Assembly: GCA_003443635.1 (NCBI GenBank)
Contig: CP031964.1
Location: forward strand, 124,001 to 188,000
Reading direction: 5' to 3'
DNA from: Flavobacteriaceae bacterium
GTDB lineage: Bacteria; Bacteroidota; Bacteroidia; Flavobacteriales; Flavobacteriaceae
DNA length: 64,000 bases
Shown here: piece by piece, positions 44,346 to 52,491 of the stretch
How positions within the stretch are numbered: position 1 is the stretch's first letter
Layout: every line of letters begins with the position of its first letter
Translations under genes and position numbers: made by a program
The notes under the pieces: model-generated
The model's input: the letters and a program-made list of their open reading frames with translations, nothing else
Databases searched by the model: none
Told to the model about the DNA's origin: nothing

Positions 44346-45637
44346 TAGTTTTTAGTCGTAAAAGTTTTAATATTTAACACTATAAATATAACAATCGTTG
44401 GTAAAACCCAACCTAAAGTATATTGCGATAAAGGAATAAAGTTTTGTATACTTTCCAAGCCTTCTGAAGGTATTATAAATTTTAAAACATCTGGAAGGCT
44501 AAATATAAATGTTGTTATTACTATACTTTTAAATACTAATTTAGACGCATAACGCTCTGGAAGTATGTTTAAAAAAATAAGCACAATCGTAATAGGATAA
44601 ATAAACATTAGTATTGGAAGTCCAATAACTATAATCGAATGAAAATCTAACTGCCCTACCAGGATACCAAACACACAAGCAATAATTGCAGTAATACTAT
44701 ATGCGTTTTGTGAGTTCTTAAAAACTCCTTTAAAATAATCTGCCGTTCCGGTAACTATACCAACTGCAGTTGTAAAGCAGGCCAAAGCAATTAAAACACT
44801 TAATACGGTATTACCAAAAGTTCCCAAAGTTGATAAGCTAATTCCTCGTAATAAAGATGCACGTTGCATATCATTACTCAAAGCATTATCTACTATAATC
44901 TCAGAGCCATAAAATGCTCCTACCGAAATTAAACCAGCATATACTATAAACAACCCTATCCCAGCTATTAATCCAGCTTTTTTAATCAATTCGTTTTTAG
45001 CTTTAAAAGAAGTATGTCCTTTTAAATTTAATGAAATAATAATTACACCGCCTACAACTACCGCTCCTATAGCGTCAAATGTTTGGTAACCTTCTAATAA
45101 TCCACTAATAATTGGAGTTTCAAATACCGAAGTGTTCATTCCAAAACTACTTGAAAATAGCCCTATAATGATCACTAAAAACAATGTGACTACAATTAAG
45201 GGAGTTAAAAATTTACCTATAAAATTTAAAATCTTACTTCTGTTTAATACAAATAATAGCACCAATGCAAAATATATAGTACTCGTTAATAAAGGGTCTG
45301 TACCAAAAAACGGATATATTGCTATTTCATGTGTTGCTGACGCTGTTCGTGGTGATGGTATTGCTATAGAGATAAGATAAATTAAAAAACAATAGATATA
45401 GCTAAAGGCTGGAGATACTTTTTTGCCAAAATCAAACATTGTGCCTTGTAATCTGGCATGTGCTAAAATTCCAAAAATAGGAATAACAACTGCTGCAATT
45501 ATAAACCCAAAAGTAACCAAATACCATTTATCGCCTGCATTATACCCTAAGAGTGGCGGAAGCAATAAATTTCCTGCTCCAAAAAACATTGCAAATAATG
45601 CAAAACCCGTAATGAAAATTTCTTTTCTTTTATTCAA
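44345..45637 (-). CDS. brnQ: Branched-chain amino acid transporter, BrnQ/LIVCS type
   Basis: A 430-residue transporter with 12 predicted membrane helices. The N-terminus FITGFALFAMFFGAGNLLLPPLLG is the LIVCS family signature, and LIYLISIAIPSPRTASATHE includes the conserved PRT motif. It is a Na+- or H+-driven importer of leucine, isoleucine and valine. The start codon is TTG at 45635-45637; no ATG is placed before the signature. It is the first gene of a two-gene transcript with the AraC-family gene (1-nt overlap). It is not known whether the transporter and the regulator are functionally linked. Confidence 0.92.
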   Translation of the reverse strand: MNKRKEIFITGFALFAMFFGAGNLLLPPLLGYNAGDKWYLVTFGFIIAAVVIPIFGILAHARLQGTMFDFGKKVSPAFSYIYCFLIYLISIAIPSPRTASATHEIAIYPFFGTDPLLTSTIYFALVLLFVLNRSKILNFIGKFLTPLIVVTLFLVIIIGLFSSSFGMNTSVFETPIISGLLEGYQTFDAIGAVVVGGVIIISLNLKGHTSFKAKNELIKKAGLIAGIGLFIVYAGLISVGAFYGSEIIVDNALSNDMQRASLLRGISLSTLGTFGNTVLSVLIALACFTTAVGIVTGTADYFKGVFKNSQNAYSITAIIACVFGILVGQLDFHSIIVIGLPILMFIYPITIVLIFLNILPERYASKLVFKSIVITTFIFSLPDVLKFIIPSEGLESIQNFIPLSQYTLGWVLPTIVIFIVLNIKTFTTKN

Positions 45638-45667
45638 ACTTCAATTTTTAATTATGAATCTAATTTC

Positions 45668-45703
45668 AAAACCACTCTAAAATTTAGAATGGTTTTATCT
45701 TTG
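45668..45703. promoter_or_regulatory. Inverted repeat and -7 element before the alpha/beta hydrolase gene
   Basis: A 14+1+14 bp inverted repeat with one mismatch (45668-45696) ends on the first base of a TATCTTTG -7 motif (45696-45703). It lies between the divergent brnQ and hydrolase genes, so a regulator bound here could affect both. Confidence 0.5.
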
Positions 45704-45722
45704 TCCAATATAGCAATTTTGA

Positions 45723-46511
45723 ATGACGTCAAACTTTATTTTATTTAAAAACACAAAAATTCACTTTACTGTTAATGGAGAAGGGCAAGCTATTGTTTTA
45801 CTGCACGGATTTTTAGAAAATAGCACAATGTGGAATGCTTCCATACCTCAATTGTCTAAAAACCATAAGGTTATTTGTATCGATCTTTTAGGACACGGGA
45901 ATACAGGTTGCATTGGCTATATACATACTATGGAGCTTATGGCTGAAGGAATTTCGCAAGTGCTAAATTTTTTAAAAATTTCTAACCTTATTTTTATAGG
46001 GCACTCTATGGGTGGCTATGTGGCCCTAGCTTATGCTGAAAAATATCCAAAAACTATTAAAGGTATATGCTTAGTTAATTCGACATCTAAATCAGATTCT
46101 GAAGAACGGAAACTAAATAGAGATCGTGCCATTAAAGCTGTAAAACACAATCACAAAGCATTTATTAATATGGCAATTTCTAATTTATTCATGCCAGAAA
46201 ACAGGAATCGCTTCTCTTACGAAATTAATCAATTAAAAAATGAAGCTCTTAAAACACCTCTTCAAGGTATTATTGCTGCTTTAGAAGGAATGAAAATAAG
46301 AGGTAATAGAGAGTATGTTATAAAAACATCAAGCTTTAAGAAAATGATGATGATTAGTAAAAAGGATCCTGTTTTAGATTACAGCTCTTTATTAGACGAA
46401 GCACAAAAAAATGGAGTACAAACTGTAGAATTATCTGACGGACATATGAGTTATATTGAAAATAAGAAATCTTTTTCTTACTATTTAATGCATTTCATCG
46501 AAAATATATGA
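45723..46511 (+). CDS. Alpha/beta-hydrolase fold enzyme
   Basis: A 262-residue alpha/beta hydrolase. VLLHGFLENSTMWN provides the oxyanion-hole segment, and the nucleophile elbow is FIGHSMGGYVAL (G-x-S-x-G). The acid is in MMMISKKDPVLDYSSL, and the catalytic His is in LSDGHMSYIENK. The preference (ester, lactone, peptide) cannot be told. Its last codons, coding HFIENI, are also part of the two-block promoter of the next gene. It is divergent from brnQ. Confidence 0.9.
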   Translation: MTSNFILFKNTKIHFTVNGEGQAIVLLHGFLENSTMWNASIPQLSKNHKVICIDLLGHGNTGCIGYIHTMELMAEGISQVLNFLKISNLIFIGHSMGGYVALAYAEKYPKTIKGICLVNSTSKSDSEERKLNRDRAIKAVKHNHKAFINMAISNLFMPENRNRFSYEINQLKNEALKTPLQGIIAALEGMKIRGNREYVIKTSSFKKMMMISKKDPVLDYSSLLDEAQKNGVQTVELSDGHMSYIENKKSFSYYLMHFIENI

Positions 46512-46550
46512 CTTTTTGTCGTTATATTAAAGATTTTTATTTTATATTTA
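46488..46550 (+). promoter_or_regulatory. Two-block promoter of the first Cys-rich small-protein gene
   Basis: A 17-bp block (46488-46504), then 7 unconserved nt, then a 14-bp block (46512-46525) with the -33 TTG at 46516-46518. A -7-like TATATTTA follows at 46543-46550 (24-nt spacer). Blocks and their spacing are the same at 47996-48033. The first block overlaps the 3' end of the hydrolase gene. Confidence 0.65.
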
Positions 46551-46577
46551 ACCCATCATAACTTAACCTACTTAATT

Positions 46578-46853
46578 ATGTACAAAACTACGTCTAACAG
46601 TTCTTCTGTTTCTAAAATGTATTGTTCAATATTTGGACACAAATACAATGTTACTAAAGAAGTAACAAAACACATTAAAGAATATACTTGTAAATGTTGT
46701 AAAAAGGAATTAACCACGAATGGTAATGGTAAACTTACAGAGCTTACTCCAAAGTTCAGAGAGATTAATTCTATTTTAGAAAGTGTTTATGCCAAGCGAA
46801 TGTTACGAATTAAACAGCAATCAAAAATATCTTCTGTTAGATATGCCAGTTAA
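46578..46853 (+). CDS. Small Cys-rich protein, DUF1660-like (paralogue 1)
   Basis: A 91-residue cytosolic protein with C16-x4-H21 (CSIFGHKY) and C38-K-C40-C41 (YTCKCCKKEL), probably a metal-binding ribbon. The tail LTPKFREINSILESV matches the second copy at 48078 in pattern. The order Cys-x4-His-x16-Cys-x-Cys-Cys is the same in both. Similar short proteins, annotated as prophage-type DUF1660, are known, but I cannot confirm the family here. Its 3' end overlaps thiL by 4 nt (convergent). Confidence 0.75.
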   Translation: MYKTTSNSSSVSKMYCSIFGHKYNVTKEVTKHIKEYTCKCCKKELTTNGNGKLTELTPKFREINSILESVYAKRMLRIKQQSKISSVRYAS

Positions 46854-47896
46854 TTATTAACTGCATTCCAACCTTGAGCTTTAATAGGAATTTTAGTGTC
46901 TGCTCGCGTTATTAAATGTGAGCCCTCTTTAGATTCTTTAATATAACCTATTACAGTAAAATTAGGATTCGCTTTAATTTTTGGATAATCTTCTTGAGAA
47001 ACAGTCATTAATAATTCATAATCTTCCCCTCCATTTAAAGCTATTGTAGTACTGTCAATTTTAAATTCTTCACAAGTAGAAATTACTTGAGGATCTAATG
47101 GTATTTTATCTTCGTATAAATCACAACCCACATTACTTTGTTTACATAAATGTAAAATTTCTGAAGATAATCCGTCACTTATGTCAATCATCGCAGTTGG
47201 TTTAACATCTAAATCTTTTAATAATGTTACAATATCTTTTCTGGCTTCAGGTTTTAATTGTCGCTCAATAATGTAAGTATAAGCATCTAAATCTGGTTGA
47301 TTGTTAGAATTTACTTTAAAAACTTGTTTTTCGCGTTCTAAAACCTGTAATCCCATATATGCACCTCCTAAATCTCCACTAACTACTAATAAATCGTTTG
47401 GTTTTGCTCCGCTTCTGTAAACAACATTATCAGTGTTAATTTCACCAATTGCAGTAACAGAAATTAAAAGTCCAGATGTTGATGATGTAGTATCTCCACC
47501 AATAACATCTATATTATAAATATTAGCAGCTGTTTCGATTCCTGCATATAATTCTTCTAATGCTTCTAAAGGAAAACGATTGGATACAGCAATAGAAACT
47601 GTTACCTGGGTAGCATTGGCATTCATAGCATACACATCAGATAGATTAACTATAATTGCTTTATATCCTAAATGTTTTAAAGGCATATAACTCAAATCAA
47701 AATGAACGCCCTCCACTAATAAATCTGTAGTTACCACAATTTGCTTAGATTCAAAATCTAAAACTGCTGCATCATCACCAATACTTTTTAGTGTAGACTT
47801 TTGTTTAATTTTAAAGTTTTTGGTGAGATGATCAATTAATCCAAACTCACCTAAATCACTTAACTGTGTGCGTTGTTCATTTTTATCTTCTATCAT
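46850..47896 (-). CDS. thiL: Thiamine-monophosphate kinase
   Basis: A 348-residue ThiL of the AIR synthase-like ATP-grasp fold. Landmarks are LIDHLTKNF, SIGDDAAVLDF (Mg/ATP Asp cluster), VVTTDLLVEGVHFD, LSDVYAMNA, VIGGDTTSS, DISDGLSSEI and LNGGEDYELL. It phosphorylates thiamine monophosphate to the active cofactor thiamine diphosphate. The start is ATG 47894-47896, which lies only 4 nt beyond a TATTTTTG motif (47901-47908 reverse), so the transcript may have almost no leader. It stands between the two Cys-rich genes. Confidence 0.95.
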   Translation of the reverse strand: MIEDKNEQRTQLSDLGEFGLIDHLTKNFKIKQKSTLKSIGDDAAVLDFESKQIVVTTDLLVEGVHFDLSYMPLKHLGYKAIIVNLSDVYAMNANATQVTVSIAVSNRFPLEALEELYAGIETAANIYNIDVIGGDTTSSTSGLLISVTAIGEINTDNVVYRSGAKPNDLLVVSGDLGGAYMGLQVLEREKQVFKVNSNNQPDLDAYTYIIERQLKPEARKDIVTLLKDLDVKPTAMIDISDGLSSEILHLCKQSNVGCDLYEDKIPLDPQVISTCEEFKIDSTTIALNGGEDYELLMTVSQEDYPKIKANPNFTVIGYIKESKEGSHLITRADTKIPIKAQGWNAVNN

Positions 47897-47995
47897 TTTG
47901 CAAAAATAACACCTTTTTTAATTAGATAATATTTAAAGCAACATATTCGTTTAATCTAGTTTTAACTTTAAAAAAGCATCAATTCTTAAAATAAT

Positions 47996-48056
47996 ATGCA
48001 TTTCATCGAAAAAAATAAGCTTTTTGTCGTTATTTTAGTTAAAAGTACTAAGTTTA
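47996..48056 (+). promoter_or_regulatory. Two-block promoter of the second Cys-rich small-protein gene
   Basis: It has the same 17-bp block (47996-48012) and 14-bp block (48020-48033) as 46488-46525, with the same 24-nt start-to-start distance. The -33 TTG is at 48024-48026 and a TAAGTTTA -7-like motif is at 48049-48056 (22-nt spacer). Confidence 0.65.
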
Positions 48057-48077
48057 TCTTCCCCAAATCTTTTAGTT

Positions 48078-48323
48078 ATGAAAACATATTTAAGCAATGA
48101 AGTGCATTGCTTTGTTTTTGGCCATAATTTTTACGAGCCAAAAAACTTAAGTAATTCAAGAGAAGAGCTTACTTGTAAATGTTGTAACACAACAATTATA
48201 AGAGATATCGATATAGACGAAAACGAGTTGTCTCCCTCAAGTAACGAGATAAAAGCGTTACTTATTAGATTACATTCACTTAAAAAATCTAGATCTTCAA
48301 ATCGCATTTCTTTTGAATCTTAG
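48078..48323 (+). CDS. Small Cys-rich protein, DUF1660-like (paralogue 2)
   Basis: An 81-residue cytosolic protein with C11-x4-H16 (CFVFGHNF) and C33-K-C35-C36 (LTCKCCNTT), followed by ELSPSSNEIKALLIRL. The Cys/His spacing equals that of the 46578 protein, and both are preceded by the same promoter blocks, so they are a duplicated pair. A metal ribbon is likely. It is a single gene upstream of the suf operon, which has its own promoter. Confidence 0.75.
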   Translation: MKTYLSNEVHCFVFGHNFYEPKNLSNSREELTCKCCNTTIIRDIDIDENELSPSSNEIKALLIRLHSLKKSRSSNRISFES

Positions 48324-48430
48324 ATCTTAAAATCTTATTGTTTTCAATACACTCCAGATACAATCTCTTTTAATATACCTCCACTTATAACAAAAACCTA
48401 TTTCACTATATGCTAATATAATGTTAGGAT

Positions 48431-48463
48431 TTGTTACAAAAACCTACATATATTGTATATTTG
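48431..48463 (+). promoter_or_regulatory. Promoter of the suf operon
   Basis: TTG (48431-48433), 22-nt spacer, TATATTTG (48456-48463). The predicted start lies near 48468-48470, at the base of the leader hairpin, giving a leader of about 92 nt. Confidence 0.68.
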
Positions 48464-48465
48464 CA

Positions 48466-48514
48466 CTCTATTTAGAAACCGTCTTAATAAAAGCTTGGTT
48501 TTATTAATGTAGAG
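48466..48514 (+). promoter_or_regulatory. 5' leader hairpin of the suf mRNA
   Basis: A perfect 9-bp stem (48484-48492 with 48499-48507) closes a 6-nt loop, and an outer 5-bp pairing (48466-48470 with 48510-48514) joins the ends. The outer stem starts at the predicted transcription start. There is no T-run, so it is not a terminator. Confidence 0.5.
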
Positions 48515-48561
48515 TTATATTTGTTAGTTAAAATTAACGAATGCAATAATCTAATATAATT

Positions 48562-48891
48562 ATGATTAAAGTTTCTGAAACAGCAAAAAACAAAGTCGTA
48601 CAATTGATGACTGAAGAAGGCTATAACGCTCAATTAGACTACATTAGAGTAGGTGTAAAAAGCGGTGGTTGTTCTGGGTTATCTTACGATTTAAAATTTG
48701 ATAAAGAACAACTAGAAGAAGATAAAGTTTTTGAAGACAATGGTGTAAAAATTATTGTAGACAAAAAAAGCTTTTTATATCTCATTGGCACCACCTTAGA
48801 ATATTCTGGAGGTCTAAACGGAACAGGATTCGTATTTAATAATCCTAATGCTAACCGTACTTGCGGTTGCGGCGAAAGTTTTTCACTATAA
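48562..48891 (+). CDS. sufA: A-type iron-sulfur carrier (SufA/IscA family)
   Basis: A 109-residue HesB/IscA family protein with the three conserved cysteines C37 (SGGCSGLSYDL), C101 and C103 (TCGCGESF). It receives or carries [2Fe-2S]/[4Fe-4S] clusters to apo-enzymes. Being the first gene of the suf operon supports the SufA role; ErpA-like function is not excluded. The 92-nt leader before it is structured. The gap to sufB is 45 nt. Confidence 0.92.
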   Translation: MIKVSETAKNKVVQLMTEEGYNAQLDYIRVGVKSGGCSGLSYDLKFDKEQLEEDKVFEDNGVKIIVDKKSFLYLIGTTLEYSGGLNGTGFVFNNPNANRTCGCGESFSL

Positions 48892-48936
48892 TCCAAAAAA
48901 CATAATACTGTTAATAAGTGCAGTTATCTTAATAAG

Positions 48937-50385
48937 ATGAGTAAATACACAGAAGACGATTTAAGAGAAGAATTAAAAACCAAAGAATACGAATATGGTT
49001 TTTATACAGATATAGAGTCTGAAACATTCCCTATTGGTTTAAACGAAGATATAGTTAGAGCGATTTCACAAAAAAAAGAAGAGCCAGAATGGATGACTGA
49101 GTGGCGTTTAGAAGCGTTTAAAGCTTGGAAAGAAATGGAAGAACCAGAGTGGGCAAATGTACATTACGAAAAACCTGATTTTCAATCAATTGCTTATTAT
49201 TCAGCACCTGTGGCCGTAGACCCTAATAAAACATTAGACGATGTAGATCCAGATTTACTAGCAATGTATGAAAAATTAGGGATTTCTGTGGATGAGCAGA
49301 AAAAAATGAATAACATCGCAATGGATGTCGTTGTAGATTCTGTATCTGTAGCTACAACATTTAAGAAAACATTAGCCGAAAAAGGCATTTTATTTATGAG
49401 TATTTCTGAAGCTATAAAAGAGCATCCAGAACTCGTAAAAAAATATATTGGTACTGTTGTACCTCAAAAAGACAACTTTTATGCTGCTTTAAACAGTGCC
49501 GTATTTAGTGATGGTTCTTTTTGTTATATTCCAAAGGGCGTACGTTGCCCAATGGAATTATCAACATATTTTAGAATTAACCAAGCTGGTACTGGGCAAT
49601 TTGAAAGAACACTTGTAATTGCCGATGAAGGGAGTTATGTATCTTACTTAGAAGGTTGTACAGCCCCAAGTCGTGATGAGAATCAATTACACGCTGCAGT
49701 AGTAGAGTTAATTGCTCTTGATGATGCTGAGATAAAATATAGTACTGTACAAAACTGGTATCCAGGAAATGCAGAAGGAAAAGGTGGGGTTTACAATTTT
49801 GTAACTAAAAGAGGTTTATGCGAGACTAATGCTAAAATCTCTTGGACTCAAGTAGAAACTGGTAGTGCCGTAACTTGGAAATACCCTTCTTGTATCTTAA
49901 AAGGGAATAACTCGGTTGGAGAATTTTATTCTATCGCTGTTACTAACAATTATCAGCAAGCAGATACAGGAACAAAAATGATTCATTTAGGAAAAAACAC
50001 TAAATCGACCATTATATCTAAAGGTATTTCTGCTGGAAAATCACAAAACAGTTACCGTGGCTTAGTTCAAATAAATTCTAGAGCAGAGAATGCTCGTAAC
50101 TTTTCACAATGTGATAGTTTACTAATGGGCAACGAATGTGGAGCACATACGTTCCCGTATATAGAAGCAAAAAACAAATCGGCACAAATAGAACACGAAG
50201 CAACAACTAGTAAGATTGGTGAAGATCAAATTTTTTATTGCAACCAACGCGGCATTGATACCGAAAAAGCTATTGCTTTAATCGTTAACGGTTTTAGTAA
50301 AGAGGTACTAAATAAGCTTCCTATGGAGTTTGCTGTTGAAGCTCAAAAACTATTAGAAATAAGTTTAGAAGGTTCTGTTGGATAA
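48937..50385 (+). CDS. sufB: Fe-S cluster scaffold subunit SufB
   Basis: A 482-residue SufB of the SufBC2D scaffold. The beta-helix core contains [45 protein letters not shown] and the C-terminal [23 protein letters not shown] (Cys implicated in cluster assembly). Clusters form at the SufB-SufD interface and are driven by SufC. It is full length for the family. It is separated from sufC by two lipoprotein genes, an unusual order. Confidence 0.96.
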   Translation: MSKYTEDDLREELKTKEYEYGFYTDIESETFPIGLNEDIVRAISQKKEEPEWMTEWRLEAFKAWKEMEEPEWANVHYEKPDFQSIAYYSAPVAVDPNKTLDDVDPDLLAMYEKLGISVDEQKKMNNIAMDVVVDSVSVATTFKKTLAEKGILFMSISEAIKEHPELVKKYIGTVVPQKDNFYAALNSAVFSDGSFCYIPKGVRCPMELSTYFRINQAGTGQFERTLVIADEGSYVSYLEGCTAPSRDENQLHAAVVELIALDDAEIKYSTVQNWYPGNAEGKGGVYNFVTKRGLCETNAKISWTQVETGSAVTWKYPSCILKGNNSVGEFYSIAVTNNYQQADTGTKMIHLGKNTKSTIISKGISAGKSQNSYRGLVQINSRAENARNFSQCDSLLMGNECGAHTFPYIEAKNKSAQIEHEATTSKIGEDQIFYCNQRGIDTEKAIALIVNGFSKEVLNKLPMEFAVEAQKLLEISLEGSVG

Positions 50386-50395
50386 TATTATTTGT

Positions 50396-50797
50396 ATGAA
50401 AAAAATATTTGCTTTAATGTTATGTGTTTCTGTTTTTACAAGTTGTAAAAACGAAATTAGATCAGAGAGTGATCAAAATATCACTTCAGAAACAATAGAT
50501 GATGGCTTGACTCTTATTAACGGCGATTTTATTTTTTATGCAGATGCAGCAGTATTACAAACCAATAAAGAAATTTATGGTGTTATCATCGATGATAAAA
50601 TGCATGAATTGGATAGATTAGTTAATAAATATAAGAAAGAAACTACCGATATGGTTCCTGTTCAAATTAAAGGTAAAATAATTCCAAAAACCGAAAATGA
50701 AGAAGGTTGGGACTATAAAGTAGAAATAAAAGAAATTTTAAGTGTCTTCCCACCAAAGCCAGAAACTAACGATGTTATAAAAGTTGGAGAAGAATAA
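50396..50797 (+). CDS. Lipoprotein in the suf operon
   Basis: A 133-residue lipoprotein starting at ATG 50396, where MKKIFALMLCVSVFTSC gives the lipobox; an earlier in-frame ATG at 50378 overlaps the sufB end and adds only 6 residues. The mature part has GDFIFYADAAVLQTNKEIYGVII, DKMHELDRLVNKYKKE and VQIKGKIIPKTENEEGWDYKVEI, beta-rich and reminiscent of an NlpE-like OB fold. Gaps are 10 nt after sufB and 18 nt before the MBL gene, so it is in the operon. Confidence 0.8.
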   Translation: MKKIFALMLCVSVFTSCKNEIRSESDQNITSETIDDGLTLINGDFIFYADAAVLQTNKEIYGVIIDDKMHELDRLVNKYKKETTDMVPVQIKGKIIPKTENEEGWDYKVEIKEILSVFPPKPETNDVIKVGEE

Positions 50798-50815
50798 CGA
50801 ATAACTGTTAGAAAT

Positions 50816-51667
50816 ATGAAAAAAATAGTAATTGTATTATTAAGTTTAGGTCTTTTTATCGCTTGTAAAAACGAAAAGAAAACTGCTACAGAAGAAGTTG
50901 TTGAAGAAGCTCCAAAAGTAACGCTTCAAATGTTTAATGGAGGAGATGTTATTGTAAATAAATTAGAAGCATTTTCTGATAGCCTGCACCTTTACAAGGG
51001 AGAAACAAAAGTTTTTGTAGATCCAATTTACATTATCACACACGAAAGTGGTAAGCGTTTAATTTGGGATACAGGATTACCTGAAGCTATTGGTCCTGAC
51101 CCTGTAACTCCTGGCGATGGTACATTTACAATTTCAAGAAAAGATTCTCTTGCAAACCAATTAAAAGCATTAAACTTAAGCTATGATGATTTTGATTATA
51201 TAGGAATTTCTCATATTCATTTTGATCATACAGGGACAGCAAATTATTTTAAAAATGCAATATGGTTAGTTCAAGAAAATGAATACAATTTTATAACAAG
51301 TGAAGCACAAATTAATGGCTTAGGTGCTGCCATTTCACAATTAACCAAAGTGCAAAAATTAAATGGTGATCACGATGTCTTTGGAGATGGTACGGTTGTT
51401 ATTAAATCTACTCCAGGACATACTATAGGGCACCAATCATTATATTTAGATTTAGGCCTAGAGCGCCCAATATTATTAACTGGAGATTTATATCATTTTC
51501 AAGAAAATCGTCAAAACAAAGTTTCACCAAGTTTTAATTACGATTTTCCTCAAACAAGAGTAAGTATGGATGCTTTTGAAGCATTTGCAAAAGAGAAAAA
51601 TGCAGATGTAATCATTCAGCATAGTCCAATAGATTATAAAAGATTAGAAGCAATCTTAAACATTTAA
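50816..51667 (+). CDS. Metallo-beta-lactamase-fold hydrolase lipoprotein
   Basis: A 283-residue lipoprotein (lipobox GLFIAC, Cys17, then KNEKKTATEE). The MBL core is complete: H133-I-H135-F-D137-H138 in GISHIHFDHTG, TPGHTIGHQ and LTGDLYHF, with a C-terminal IIQHSPIDY His. The pattern is that of the AHL-lactonase-like group, but the target is unknown and the protein is in the envelope. It lies between the NlpE-like lipoprotein gene (18 nt) and sufC (28 nt) in the operon. Confidence 0.86.
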   Translation: MKKIVIVLLSLGLFIACKNEKKTATEEVVEEAPKVTLQMFNGGDVIVNKLEAFSDSLHLYKGETKVFVDPIYIITHESGKRLIWDTGLPEAIGPDPVTPGDGTFTISRKDSLANQLKALNLSYDDFDYIGISHIHFDHTGTANYFKNAIWLVQENEYNFITSEAQINGLGAAISQLTKVQKLNGDHDVFGDGTVVIKSTPGHTIGHQSLYLDLGLERPILLTGDLYHFQENRQNKVSPSFNYDFPQTRVSMDAFEAFAKEKNADVIIQHSPIDYKRLEAILNI

Positions 51668-51695
51668 AATAGTACATTAAGTATAAACAATTCTT

Positions 51696-52448
51696 ATGTT
51701 AACAATTAAAGATTTACACGCAAGTGTTGAAGGAAAAGACATTCTAAGAGGTATCAATTTAGAAGTAAAAGCTGGAGAAGTACATGCTATTATGGGGCCT
51801 AACGGTTCTGGTAAAAGTACATTAGCTTCTGTAATTGCAGGAAAAGAAGAATATGAAGTAGAAAAAGGAGAGATTGTTCTTGAAGGTGAAAATCTTGACG
51901 AATTAGCTGCAGAAGAACGTGCTCATAAAGGTATCTTTTTATCGTTTCAGTATCCAGTAGAGATTCCTGGAGTATCAGTAACTAATTTTATTAAAACAGC
52001 AATTAACGAAACTCGTAAAGCTAGAGGATTAGAAGATATGCCTGCTAACGAAATGCTTAAAAAAATTCGTGAAAAAGCTGAGCTTTTAGAAATTGATCGT
52101 AAATTTTTATCACGTTCACTTAACGAAGGATTTTCTGGAGGAGAGAAAAAACGTAATGAGATTTTTCAAATGGCAATGTTAGAGCCTAAACTAGCTATTC
52201 TTGATGAAACAGATTCTGGATTAGATATTGATGCACTTCGTATTGTAGCAAATGGCGTTAATAAACTAAAAAGTAAGGATAATGCAGTTGTTGTAATTAC
52301 ACATTATCAACGCTTGTTAGATCATATTGTTCCCGATTTTGTACATGTTCTATACAATGGTAAAATTGTAAAATCTGGAGGTAAAGAACTAGCTCATGAG
52401 CTTGAAGAAAAAGGTTACGACTGGATTAAAGAAGAAATAAACGCATAA
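51696..52448 (+). CDS. sufC: Fe-S assembly ATPase SufC
   Basis: A 250-residue soluble ABC ATPase. The Walker A is GPNGSGKST (residues 34-42), the signature is [14 protein letters not shown], Walker B is [18 protein letters not shown], and the switch is VITHYQRLL. It powers the SufBC2D scaffold. The gap to sufD is about 43 nt and contains a hairpin (52459-52481). Confidence 0.97.
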   Translation: MLTIKDLHASVEGKDILRGINLEVKAGEVHAIMGPNGSGKSTLASVIAGKEEYEVEKGEIVLEGENLDELAAEERAHKGIFLSFQYPVEIPGVSVTNFIKTAINETRKARGLEDMPANEMLKKIREKAELLEIDRKFLSRSLNEGFSGGEKKRNEIFQMAMLEPKLAILDETDSGLDIDALRIVANGVNKLKSKDNAVVVITHYQRLLDHIVPDFVHVLYNGKIVKSGGKELAHELEEKGYDWIKEEINA

Positions 52449-52458
52449 ATTAAAAAAG

Positions 52459-52481
52459 ATTCCCTTTTTTTTTAAGGGAAT
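52459..52481 (+). other. Hairpin between sufC and sufD
   Basis: 8-bp arms (52459-52466 with 52474-52481) with a T7 loop. It includes the first bases of an upstream in-frame ATG (52480), which is why the ATG at 52492 is preferred as the sufD start. No T-run follows the stem. Confidence 0.5.
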
Positions 52482-52491
52482 GCAAAGGCAA

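Noticed and set aside
45701..45710. A single TTGTCCA half-site resembling the AraC-type operator, near the hydrolase start
   Set aside because: Only one half-site, with no second copy 21 bp away; not a full operator.
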